Below are positions 1 through 6,050 of a stretch of 6,050 nucleotides of DNA, piece after piece. How positions within the stretch are numbered: position 1 is the first letter of the stretch; the number at the start of each line of letters is the position of its first letter. Source of the DNA: Burkholderiales bacterium (GTDB lineage: Bacteria > Pseudomonadota > Gammaproteobacteria > Burkholderiales > SG8-39); contig JAENXP010000168.1 of assembly GCA_016649475.1 (NCBI GenBank), positions 1 to 6,050 of the forward strand, written 5' to 3'. The notes under the pieces are model-generated. The model did not search any database, was not told the origin of the DNA, and saw only the letters and a program-made list of their open reading frames with translations. A program made the translations under genes and the position numbers.

Positions 1-1
1 G

Positions 2-592
<591 letters not shown>

Positions 593-613
593 AGATCGGC
601 GGTGCAAGTGAAT

Positions 614-640
614 ACGGCGCGTTCACGCGCCGTTTTTTTT
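614..640 (+). terminator. Intrinsic terminator after thiC
   Basis: A perfect 8-bp G+C-rich stem, ACGGCGCG (614-621) and CGCGCCGT (626-633), closes a TTCA loop and runs straight into an uninterrupted T tract (633-640). It starts 22 bases after the thiC stop. This is a canonical Rho-independent terminator for the + strand. The - strand side lacks a matching T run, so it should act in one direction only. Confidence 0.93.
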
Positions 641-674
641 GCCCCTGATGCGGATGCAATCTGCCGTGCGCGCT

Positions 675-680
675 TACAAT
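675..680 (+). promoter_or_regulatory. Possible -10 element of the uppP promoter
   Basis: TACAAT matches the sigma-70 -10 consensus at five of six positions and lies in the short gap between the thiC terminator and uppP. It ends only 7 bases before the uppP ATG. A transcript from it would have almost no leader. No convincing -35 hexamer is seen 16-18 bases upstream. The call rests on position and one hexamer, so it is tentative. Confidence 0.3.
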
Positions 681-687
681 TGGCCAC

Positions 688-1512
688 ATGGACACGATAA
701 TCCTCGTCAAAGCGCTCATTCTCGGCGTGGTCGAAGGCCTCACCGAGTTTCTGCCGGTGTCGAGCACCGGTCACCTGATCCTTGCCGGCGACCTGCTCGG
801 TCTCAACGACGAAAGGGGCAAGCTGTTCGAGATCGTGATCCAGTGCGGCGCCATTCTCGCGGTGTGCTGGGAATTTCGCGCAAAAATCATCACAGTGATT
901 TCGGGTTTGGGCTCGGAGCGCGAGGCACAGCGCTTCGCCCTCAATCTCGTGATCGCGTTCATTCCGGCAGCGGTGCTGGGTCTGGTGTTCGGAAAAGCGA
1001 TCAAGGCGCAGCTGTTCCAGCCGGTGCCGGTGGCGCTGGCTTTCATCATAGGCGGCTTCATCATCTTGTGGGCGGAAAAGCGCGAGCACACGGTGCGCAT
1101 CCGCGAAGTGGAGGATCTGCGCTGGATGGACGCCCTGAAATTGGGTTTCGCTCAGGCGTTTGCGCTGATCCCCGGAACCTCGCGCTCCGGCGCCACCATC
1201 ATCGGCGGATTGCTGTTCGGCCTGTCACGCAAGGCGGCGACCGAGTTTTCGTTTTTCCTCGCCATCCCGACCTTGTTTGCGGCCTCAGCCTATCAGCTGT
1301 ACAAGGAGCGCGCGCTGCTGTCGCTCGATGATTGGGGAATGTGGACGGTAGGATTTGTTTCCGCCTTCATTTCAGCTTTTCTGTGCGTACGCTGGTTGCT
1401 GCGCTATATCTCGCACCACGATTTCACGCCGTTCGCCTGGTACCGCATCGCCTTCGGGTTGGTGGTGTTGGGCACGTCCTACTCGGGTATGGTGAACTGG
1501 TCCGTGCACTGA
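688..1512 (+). CDS. uppP: Undecaprenyl-diphosphatase UppP (BacA family)
   Basis: This integral membrane enzyme dephosphorylates undecaprenyl diphosphate to undecaprenyl phosphate, regenerating the lipid carrier for peptidoglycan and other envelope polymers. Overexpression of the family gives bacitracin resistance. The protein has 274 residues, the usual length. The first signature, [15 protein letters not shown] (residues 16-30), holds the two catalytic-region glutamates (E16, E20), S26 and H29. The second, PGTSRSG (residues 162-168), holds the essential arginine (R166). Several long hydrophobic stretches between and after these motifs fit a multi-pass membrane protein. The ATG at 688 is chosen because it puts the first signature at the same distance from the N-terminus as in Escherichia coli UppP. 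No Shine-Dalgarno sequence is evident in front of it. The gene sits alone between the thiC terminator and a convergent neighbour. Confidence 0.97.
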   Translation: MDTIILVKALILGVVEGLTEFLPVSSTGHLILAGDLLGLNDERGKLFEIVIQCGAILAVCWEFRAKIITVISGLGSEREAQRFALNLVIAFIPAAVLGLVFGKAIKAQLFQPVPVALAFIIGGFIILWAEKREHTVRIREVEDLRWMDALKLGFAQAFALIPGTSRSGATIIGGLLFGLSRKAATEFSFFLAIPTLFAASAYQLYKERALLSLDDWGMWTVGFVSAFISAFLCVRWLLRYISHHDFTPFAWYRIAFGLVVLGTSYSGMVNWSVH

Positions 1513-1565
1513 AGGGCTCAACCCTGCATGGGATTGCCGGTGAGACCAGACAAATTACCGCTGTT

Positions 1566-3167
1566 TCAGAAGGCCGCGACCGCGCCGTCGGAGCGCGGAT
1601 CGGCGCCGCCTTCGAGCACGCCGTTGGCATGGCGCACGATCGCGCCGGCATGACCCATGGTTTCGTCCCAGGCTTGCAGCACCTCCACCTCGTGTCCCCG
1701 GCGCCGCAACTGGTCGATCACCGGCGGGGGGAAGCGCGCTTCCAGCTTAAGCGTGTCGCTGGTCTGTCCCCAGGTGCGCCCCAGCAGCCAGCGGGGCGCG
1801 CTAACCGCTTCCTGCGGGTTCATGCCGAATGAGGCATAACGCGTGAACACCGCGCTCTGGCTCTGCGGCTGGCCGTCGCCGCCCATGTTGCCGTAGACCA
1901 TGCTGCGGCCGTCGTCGAACAACGCCAGTGCCGGGTTGAGGGTGTGAAACGGCTTGCGCAGCGGCCGCAGCGCGTTAAGGGCGTGTTCGTCGAGCGAGAA
2001 GCTGCAGCCGCGGTTCTGCCAGACAATGCCGCTGTCTTTCAGCACTACGCCGCTGCCGTACTCGTGATAAGTGCTCTGGATGAAGGTCACGGCGCGGCCC
2101 TCGCCATCGATCACGCCCATCCAGACGGTATCGGCCGGTCCTGTACCCGCACCCCAGGGGGCAGCCCGGTCCCGATCGATTTTGGCAGCGAGCGCGCGTA
2201 TTGCGGCCGGTTCGAGGAAGCTCTGCGCATCGACTTTCATGTAGGCCGGGTCGGTGATGCTGCGGTCGCGAATCGTAAATGCCTGTTTGGTGGCCTCCAC
2301 GCATAGGTGCACGTAATCAGCGCTTTGGGGATCGAGCTTGCCGATCTCGAGCGCGTCGAGTATGCCGAGGATCAGCAAGGACACCACACCTTGTGTCGGC
2401 GGCGTCATGTTGTACAGTGTGCCGAGCGAGTGCTTGAGCGCCAGTGGCGTGCGCCATTGCGCCTGATGCCGCTGCAGGTCGGCGAGAGCGAGCGGGCTTC
2501 CGGCGGTGGCGAGGTCGAGCGCGAGCGATTCGGACAGTTCGCCGCGATAAAAATCATCCAGCCCCGCTTTGGCGAGGTGCCGCAGCGTTGCGCCCAGGCG
2601 CGGTTGCAGGAACACGCTTCCTATCTCAGGCGGCGCGCCGTCGACCAGATAGGTTGCGTCGAAGCCGTGCACGCCTTTGAGGCCCGCCAGCTTCACCGCC
2701 GTCGTCGCATTCTGGCTGCGGGTTACCGCCATTCCGTTCTCCGCGTAATGGATGGCGTCGGCGAACAAGCGGGTCAGCGGCAGCTTGCCGGCCAGCTCTT
2801 TCTTGCTGAATTCGTAAGCGGCATTCCAGCCGGAAACGGTACCGGCAACGGTGTTGGCCGCAATGCCGCCGCGAAACGGGATGCTCTTGCTGACGCCACG
2901 GCCGGCATACCAGTCGATCGACGCGGCAGTCGCTGCCGCGCCGCAGGCGTCAATCGCGCGCGGTGTCTGTCCTGGAGTGTGGATCAGCCAGAATGCGTCG
3001 CCGCCGATGGAATTCATGTGAGGATAGACCACGGCGATGTTCGCCGCGGCGGCGATCATCGCCTCCACGGCATTGCCGCCCTCGCGCAGCACGGCGAGCG
3101 CCGCCTGCGCGGCCAGTGAGTGTGGCGCCACGGCCATGCCGCGGGTACCCCGGATTGAATTGAACAT
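1566..3167 (-). CDS. Gamma-glutamyltransferase-family Ntn hydrolase, YwrD/HpxW-like (possible oxamate amidohydrolase)
   Basis: This is a self-cleaving N-terminal-nucleophile hydrolase of the GGT fold, 533 residues. Maturation should cut before T347 (in PADTVWMG, codon at 2127-2129), giving a large subunit of about 346 residues and a small one of about 187, the normal proportions. Other family marks are SIGGDAFW (53-60), QSTYHEYGSG (364-373), NRGCSFSLD (385-393), FHTLNPA (407-413) and GNMGGDGQ (426-433). There is no signal peptide, so it should be cytoplasmic, unlike periplasmic GGT. The arginine that holds the glutamate carboxylate in true GGT (E. coli R114) aligns with C75, and the Q/D pair that binds the amino group is replaced in the NRGCSF segment. 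It is therefore probably not a glutathione enzyme. The same branch includes B. subtilis YwrD and Klebsiella HpxW, which hydrolyses oxamate to oxalate and ammonia. The AllS-like regulator and AllH-family neighbours favour an HpxW-like role, but that is inference. The ATG is preceded by AGAGG at 3174-3178. Confidence 0.9.
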   Translation of the reverse strand: MFNSIRGTRGMAVAPHSLAAQAALAVLREGGNAVEAMIAAAANIAVVYPHMNSIGGDAFWLIHTPGQTPRAIDACGAAATAASIDWYAGRGVSKSIPFRGGIAANTVAGTVSGWNAAYEFSKKELAGKLPLTRLFADAIHYAENGMAVTRSQNATTAVKLAGLKGVHGFDATYLVDGAPPEIGSVFLQPRLGATLRHLAKAGLDDFYRGELSESLALDLATAGSPLALADLQRHQAQWRTPLALKHSLGTLYNMTPPTQGVVSLLILGILDALEIGKLDPQSADYVHLCVEATKQAFTIRDRSITDPAYMKVDAQSFLEPAAIRALAAKIDRDRAAPWGAGTGPADTVWMGVIDGEGRAVTFIQSTYHEYGSGVVLKDSGIVWQNRGCSFSLDEHALNALRPLRKPFHTLNPALALFDDGRSMVYGNMGGDGQPQSQSAVFTRYASFGMNPQEAVSAPRWLLGRTWGQTSDTLKLEARFPPPVIDQLRRRGHEVEVLQAWDETMGHAGAIVRHANGVLEGGADPRSDGAVAAF

Positions 3168-3173
3168 GGAAAA

Positions 3174-3178
3174 CCTCT
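3174..3178 (-). promoter_or_regulatory. Ribosome binding site of the Ntn hydrolase gene
   Basis: Read on the - strand, AGAGG lies 6 bases before the ATG at 3167. This is good Shine-Dalgarno spacing and supports that start codon. Confidence 0.7.
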
Positions 3179-3181
3179 AAA

Positions 3182-3201
3182 AAGGCAATTCGGCGAGCTT
3201 A
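3182..3201. repeat. 20-bp direct repeat, copy 1 (leader of Ntn hydrolase gene)
   Basis: The + strand reads AAGGCAATTCGGCGAGCTTA. The same two 10-base halves occur in the same order and orientation at 4219-4241, separated there by three extra bases (CTC). This copy lies in the untranslated leader of the Ntn hydrolase gene, ending 14 bases before its ATG. It could be a regulator site, or the remnant of a duplication that once carried the regulator's start region. The sequence does not decide between these. Confidence 0.75.
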
Positions 3202-3210
3202 GCGGAAACA

Positions 3211-3227
3211 ATACATGGGAATGATAT
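3211..3227. promoter_or_regulatory. Imperfect dyad upstream of the Ntn hydrolase gene, possible LysR-type site
   Basis: The + strand reads ATACATGGGAATGATAT. CAT and ATG pair across GGGA, and the outer ATA and TAT pair if one base is bulged. It is A+T-rich in a G+C-rich setting and centred about 50 bases upstream of the ATG, in the 108-base gap between the regulator and the Ntn hydrolase gene. LysR-type regulators bind interrupted dyads of this general kind. The dyad is short and imperfect, so this is only a candidate. Confidence 0.2.
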
Positions 3228-3275
3228 CGCTTGAAACGGGTTTGGGCGGTCTGCCTGATGCTGCGTCGCCCGGAA

Positions 3276-4220
3276 TCAGCTGGCACGATCCAGCCGGGCA
3301 AACAGCGGCAGCACCAGGGCGTCGCGCGAAACCAAGAGCTCGCGCAAATGTGCGGTGATTTTGCCGGCGCCGTTGCGCCGCCAGGCCAGCGCCAGCGGCG
3401 AGGGTGAACGCCCGACTGCCACCGGACGTTCCACCAGTTGGTCCGATTCCACCAGCGCGCGCGCCACCGGGCCAGGCAGAAACCCGACGGCCAGCCCCTG
3501 CCGGTGGCAGGCGACTTTCGCATCGAGGTCGGGCACCAGGAACTCCTGCTGTCCCGGCAGTTTCCAAGCGGTGCGTTTGGCGAGCCGATGTGATGTGTCG
3601 CGGATATTGACCGCCGGATAGCGCCGCAACAAATTGTTGCCCAAGGGCGCCGGCGCCGACGCCAGCGGGTGCCGGGGTGCGACTACGAATACCCAGTTGA
3701 TGACCCCGAGCGGTTGGGTCACAAAATCGTCGTTGATGGTATGGAAGCCGGGGACGCCGAACGCCATCTGCCCACCGTTGTGTATCATCTCGTCCCACAC
3801 GCCCATGTAGACGGCGCGGCGAATCTCGAATGAGGCATGGGGAAAACGTCCGACCAGGTGAGCAAGGAGCGAGGCGATTGCATCGGCATCATAAAGCAGA
3901 TTGTTCACTACCAGGGTGAAATGGGGCTCGATTCCGTCCCTCACCTGCTTCAACTCCTGCGGCAGTGTCTGCAGCCATTCGAACATCTGGCTTGCCCGTT
4001 CGAGCAAGACTTCGCCGGACGGTGTCAGCGTCACCGACCGCGTCGTGCGCTGGAATAGGAGTGTGCCCAGGCTGTCCTCGAGCGCCTTTATCCGGTAGCT
4101 GATCGCCGAGGTCGTCTTGTGCAGCAGGTCTGCCGCAGCGGAGAAACTGCGCAACTGCGCGACGGTAACGAAGGTGTGCAGTGCCTCTGCGTCTATCTGG
4201 TTTTTCTGGATATCGGGCAA
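3276..4220 (-). CDS. LysR-type transcriptional regulator, AllS-like
   Basis: A 314-residue regulator with an N-terminal winged helix-turn-helix (about residues 11-70; core SFSAAADLLHKTTSAISYRI) and a periplasmic-binding-protein-like effector domain (about 100-300). The text strongly resembles E. coli AllS, the LysR activator of allantoin genes. Shared stretches recalled from AllS include RTTRSVTLT (58-66), NNLLY (106-110), YMGVWD (138-143), YPAVNI (201-206), LPGQ (221-224) and SPLALAW (274-280). The match covers the effector domain as well as the DNA-binding domain, so a related ligand such as a purine-degradation intermediate is plausible but unproven. The start is TTG at 4220. It is the only usual start codon after an in-frame TAA, and GAGGA lies 6 bases before it. 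The gene is co-directional with its neighbours, 89 bp after the DUF2877 gene and 108 bp before the Ntn hydrolase gene, rather than divergent as is common for LysR genes. Confidence 0.95.
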   Translation of the reverse strand: MPDIQKNQIDAEALHTFVTVAQLRSFSAAADLLHKTTSAISYRIKALEDSLGTLLFQRTTRSVTLTPSGEVLLERASQMFEWLQTLPQELKQVRDGIEPHFTLVVNNLLYDADAIASLLAHLVGRFPHASFEIRRAVYMGVWDEMIHNGGQMAFGVPGFHTINDDFVTQPLGVINWVFVVAPRHPLASAPAPLGNNLLRRYPAVNIRDTSHRLAKRTAWKLPGQQEFLVPDLDAKVACHRQGLAVGFLPGPVARALVESDQLVERPVAVGRSPSPLALAWRRNGAGKITAHLRELLVSRDALVLPLFARLDRAS

Positions 4221-4241
4221 GGCAATTCCTCGGCGAGCTTA
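4219..4241. repeat. 20-bp direct repeat, copy 2 (start region of LysR gene)
   Basis: The + strand reads AAGGCAATTC, then CTC, then GGCGAGCTTA. Apart from the central CTC it is identical to 3182-3201. It overlaps the first two bases of the regulator's TTG start codon. The three extra bases help make up the GAGGA ribosome binding site, which copy 1 lacks. Confidence 0.75.
4227..4231 (-). promoter_or_regulatory. Ribosome binding site deciding the TTG start of the LysR gene
   Basis: Read on the - strand, GAGGA is followed after 6 bases by TTG at 4220. An in-frame TAA just upstream of GAGGA excludes longer starts, so this site fixes the start codon. Confidence 0.75.
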
Positions 4242-4309
4242 CGGCCGCGTGGGATGCGCTAACCGGAGGAGCCCTGGCCGGCGCCGCTGCCCACTGTGGC
4301 CGAAAACGA

Positions 4310-5239
4310 TTAGTTTAGCCGAGTGTTCGCATCGGCGGCTTCGGCCGCGGCTACAAAGCCCACCAGCGTGTCGTATCCGGAGGTCGCGCCGTGAGCCGCC
4401 GCCCGTCTCGCCAACTCCAGCCCCCGCTGCGGAGAAACGCGCGGCAGCCCGCGCACCCATGCGATCAGGTGGCTGCCGAATTCTCCGCGAGCGGCCGCGC
4501 GAAGGTAGCTTGCGCCAACGGTGGTCGTCAGCGAGGGGAGCTCAGCGGCGAGCGAACGCAGTGTCGCGACAGCCGCCGCTTCTCGTCCTTGTGTCACCCA
4601 GGCGTGAGCGAGTATGCCGATCAAAAAGTCGTCCCCGGCCGGCGTCGATCCGGCGCCGCGGCCGACCAGGGCGCGAAATACCGACTCCGCCTGACGCTGA
4701 TCATGCTGAATCGCGAGCAGATAGTTTCGCCAGCGTCCGGAGGGCGCGAGCAACTGGGCGGCCGTCGCCCCCAGACCCAGGGGCGCCGGATACGCGCGCA
4801 GCCAATGAGCAGCGGCGGTGACATTGGCTCGAGTGCGACCGGCCCGCATTTCTGCCGGATGCGGTGCCAGTCGGGGAAGGAATACCCGCACGCCTTGAAT
4901 GTCGAAATGCAGCGACAGTTCTTCGCCCGGATTCGCCGTCGCGGCTCCATCGCTTTGCGTCGCCTCGAGTATGCGGTCGAGATCGCGCGCGCAAACTACG
5001 ATATGCGCCGGAAGCAATCCCCTTCCGGGGGTGCTCATGAAAACGGCGTCGTCGGTTCCGGGCAAGGCAAGGCTCGCGCCGTATCGATGTTCCGCCCTTA
5101 CGATTGCCGCGCCGTGCGCCAGCGCGTCGCAAACTGCAGCGCTGACCGCCAGCGGACGGACGCGCAGCGCGCGCGCGTCGCCGGCCGAACGAGGTGCACG
5201 CGCCGTCCAGTTCGGCCGCGCGACAGCTGCCAGGCGCAC
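4310..5239 (-). CDS. DUF2877 protein, AllH family (oxamate carbamoyltransferase subunit-like)
   Basis: A 309-residue soluble protein with the DUF2877 signatures. These are a glycine-rich GRGAGSTPAGDDFLIG block (193-208), a TTTVGASYLRAAARGEFG block (238-255) and a C-terminal HGATSGYDTLVGF block (283-295). E. coli AllH (YlbF) belongs to this family and acts with AllF (FdrA) and AllG (DUF1116) in oxamate carbamoyl transfer, the step that yields carbamoyl phosphate in anaerobic allantoin use. Neither AllF nor AllG is inside the window, although they could lie upstream beyond 6050. The first about 60 residues are Ala/Arg-rich and less family-like. The start is GTG at 5239, whose G is also the last base of the preceding TAG stop (TAGTG on the - strand), so translation is probably coupled to the amidohydrolase. 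GGAG lies 11 bases upstream of the start. A stand-alone role for DUF2877 proteins is possible, so the exact reaction here is inferred from family and neighbours. Confidence 0.85.
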   Translation of the reverse strand: MRLAAVARPNWTARAPRSAGDARALRVRPLAVSAAVCDALAHGAAIVRAEHRYGASLALPGTDDAVFMSTPGRGLLPAHIVVCARDLDRILEATQSDGAATANPGEELSLHFDIQGVRVFLPRLAPHPAEMRAGRTRANVTAAAHWLRAYPAPLGLGATAAQLLAPSGRWRNYLLAIQHDQRQAESVFRALVGRGAGSTPAGDDFLIGILAHAWVTQGREAAAVATLRSLAAELPSLTTTVGASYLRAAARGEFGSHLIAWVRGLPRVSPQRGLELARRAAAHGATSGYDTLVGFVAAAEAADANTRLN

Positions 5240-5241
5240 TA
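5239..5241 (-). promoter_or_regulatory. Overlapping stop-start (TAGTG) coupling two genes
   Basis: On the - strand the amidohydrolase ends in TAG (5241-5239), and the last G begins the GTG start of the DUF2877 gene (5239-5237). A one-base overlap of this kind usually means translational coupling within one transcript and balanced production of the two proteins. Confidence 0.75.
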
Positions 5242-6050
5242 GAATGCGTACTCCACGTAGCGCTCCGTCCTGGCGACGATGCGGCCGCGCTTGACCACGA
5301 AGTTGCGCTCGGGCAGATCAATGATGACATCGGCAACTCTTTGCGTGTCGAGCAGAACGAGATCGGCGTCCCTGCCGACCTCGAGGCCGTAGTTCGGGAG
5401 GCGCAGCGCTTTGGCCGCATTGGTCGTCAGCATCGGCAGTACGCTTGCCTGATCGTCGGCACCTCCCAGATGGCAAGCGGGCAGCGCTAGAGCCGCGATC
5501 TGCAGCAGATCGCCGTTGCCATAGGGCGTGAATGCATTGCATATATTATTGGTGGCAAGACAAACGTTGACCCCGCCATCTCGCAGCGCGCGCACCGGTG
5601 TCAGCGTGCGCCGCACGTTAATCTCGTCCTTGCGCCCGCCCAGATGCAGGTCCGTTGCGGGCAGACACATCACCGATATCCCGGCGTCGTTCAGCAGCGC
5701 GATAATCTCGGTGCGGCGCTCGGGCGCCGCCGCGCCGAGCGCGGTCAGGTGGCCCACGCTGACCCGGCCCTGGTACTTTTCCGCGATAGTCTTGCGAGCG
5801 AGGTAGTCGATCGACATCGCGTCGGCGTCGTCGCTGAAATCCTGGTGAAAATCGAGGTCCTTGTCGAAATCGCGCGCGAGCCGAAATACCCAGTCAATGT
5901 GTTCTTGCGCATCGGTGTCGTTGTAGGGGATGCCACCGACGACGTCTGCGCCTTTCTTCATCGCCTCGACCATCATCGCGCCGGTGCCGGGCGCCTTCAG
6001 GATGCCTTCCTGCGGGAATGCGACGACCTGGATGTCGATCACCTCGGCGA
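5239..6050 (-). CDS. Amidohydrolase, cytosine deaminase (CodA)-like, with altered catalytic residues (N-terminus outside window)
   Basis: This is the C-terminal about 270 residues of a metal-dependent TIM-barrel hydrolase; the frame runs off the right edge. It can be laid over E. coli cytosine deaminase without large gaps: FPQEGI, GADVVGGIPYND, DLDFHQD, RVSVGHLTALG, INV-RR-LTPVRALRDGGVNVC, PYGNGDLLQ and a closing beta-sandwich (GRDADLVLLD ... VVKRGRIVA). The metal His of DLDFHQD (codon 5845-5847) and the next metal/catalytic His (5749-5751) are kept. Two key positions differ. The catalytic Glu (CodA E217) is Phe (5836-5838), and the metal-binding and catalytic Asp (CodA D313) is Asn, within ATNNI (codons 5545-5550). 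The N-terminal HxH metal motif cannot be checked. The substrate is unlikely to be cytosine; a cyclic ureide or amide would fit the neighbours. The stop overlaps the next gene's GTG. A GTG at 6042 is internal to the family alignment and is not taken as the start. Confidence 0.88.
   Translation of the reverse strand, partial: AEVIDIQVVAFPQEGILKAPGTGAMMVEAMKKGADVVGGIPYNDTDAQEHIDWVFRLARDFDKDLDFHQDFSDDADAMSIDYLARKTIAEKYQGRVSVGHLTALGAAAPERRTEIIALLNDAGISVMCLPATDLHLGGRKDEINVRRTLTPVRALRDGGVNVCLATNNICNAFTPYGNGDLLQIAALALPACHLGGADDQASVLPMLTTNAAKALRLPNYGLEVGRDADLVLLDTQRVADVIIDLPERNFVVKRGRIVARTERYVEYAF

Noticed and set aside
1513..1565. Possible bidirectional terminator between the convergent uppP and Ntn hydrolase genes.
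   Set aside because: Only 4-base stems (AGGG/CCCT) are visible and there is no T run on either strand, so no terminator can be supported.
639..1832. Open frames at 639-1331 and 1332-1832 on the + strand and 577-1089 on the - strand overlapping uppP.
   Set aside because: They run across uppP, and in one case into the convergent gene. UppP motifs are only in the 688-1512 frame, and these shadows show no family features.
2307..3119. A 270-codon open frame on the + strand opposite the Ntn hydrolase gene.
   Set aside because: Low-complexity composition rich in Arg, Gly and Ala with no domain. The opposite strand encodes a complete, well-conserved enzyme.
3279..3294. Short inverted repeat GCTGG/CCAGC at the 3' end of the LysR gene.
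   Set aside because: A 5-bp stem with no T tract, and mostly inside coding sequence; too weak to call a terminator.
4841..4855. 15-base identity (GGCCCGCATTTCTGC) to thiC at 428-442.
   Set aside because: It lies in unrelated coding sequences on opposite reading strands with no extended similarity. A chance match is adequate in G+C-biased DNA.
4391..5242. A 283-codon open frame on the + strand opposite the DUF2877 gene, and other long + frames nearby (4117-4821, 4899-5294).
   Set aside because: Arg/Ala/Ser-rich composition with no recognisable motif. They lie antisense to a gene with clear family signatures and are explained by G+C codon bias.

Overview
The window is G+C-rich bacterial DNA. 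Its strong G/C preference at third codon positions creates many long spurious ORFs antisense to the real genes. Gene content and protein style (ThiC, UppP, an AllS-like LysR regulator) suggest a proteobacterium, most plausibly a betaproteobacterium. That placement is an inference from reading the proteins, not from a search.

Layout. On the + strand, bases 2-592 hold the C-terminal end of thiC (thiamine pyrimidine synthesis), closed by a textbook intrinsic terminator at 614-640. It is followed by complete uppP (688-1512), which recycles the undecaprenyl-phosphate lipid carrier. These are housekeeping genes. From 1566 to the right edge everything lies on the - strand. In transcription order it runs: an amidohydrolase of the cytosine deaminase-like group (3' part only, entering from beyond 6050), a DUF2877/AllH-family protein, an AllS-like LysR regulator, and a cytoplasmic gamma-glutamyltransferase-fold (Ntn) hydrolase. 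uppP and the Ntn hydrolase converge with about 50 bp between them. No CRISPR array, RNA gene, insertion sequence or prophage gene is visible, and no gene-free stretch reaches 300 bases.

How the genes may work together. Three of the four - strand genes point to one theme. AllS regulates allantoin genes in Escherichia coli. AllH (DUF2877) is part of the AllFGH oxamate carbamoyltransferase. The Ntn hydrolase belongs to the YwrD/HpxW-like side of the GGT family, and HpxW hydrolyses oxamate in Klebsiella purine catabolism. The best reading is a catabolic nitrogen-scavenging locus passing through oxamate or a similar small amide. The amidohydrolase would supply an upstream ring-opening, deaminating or amide-cleaving step. 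It lacks two catalytic residues of canonical cytosine deaminase, so its substrate is open. This combination is the most interesting thing in the window. A second oddity is a 20-bp direct repeat on both sides of the regulator gene: one copy forms the ribosome binding site and start of the regulator, and the other lies in the leader of the Ntn hydrolase.
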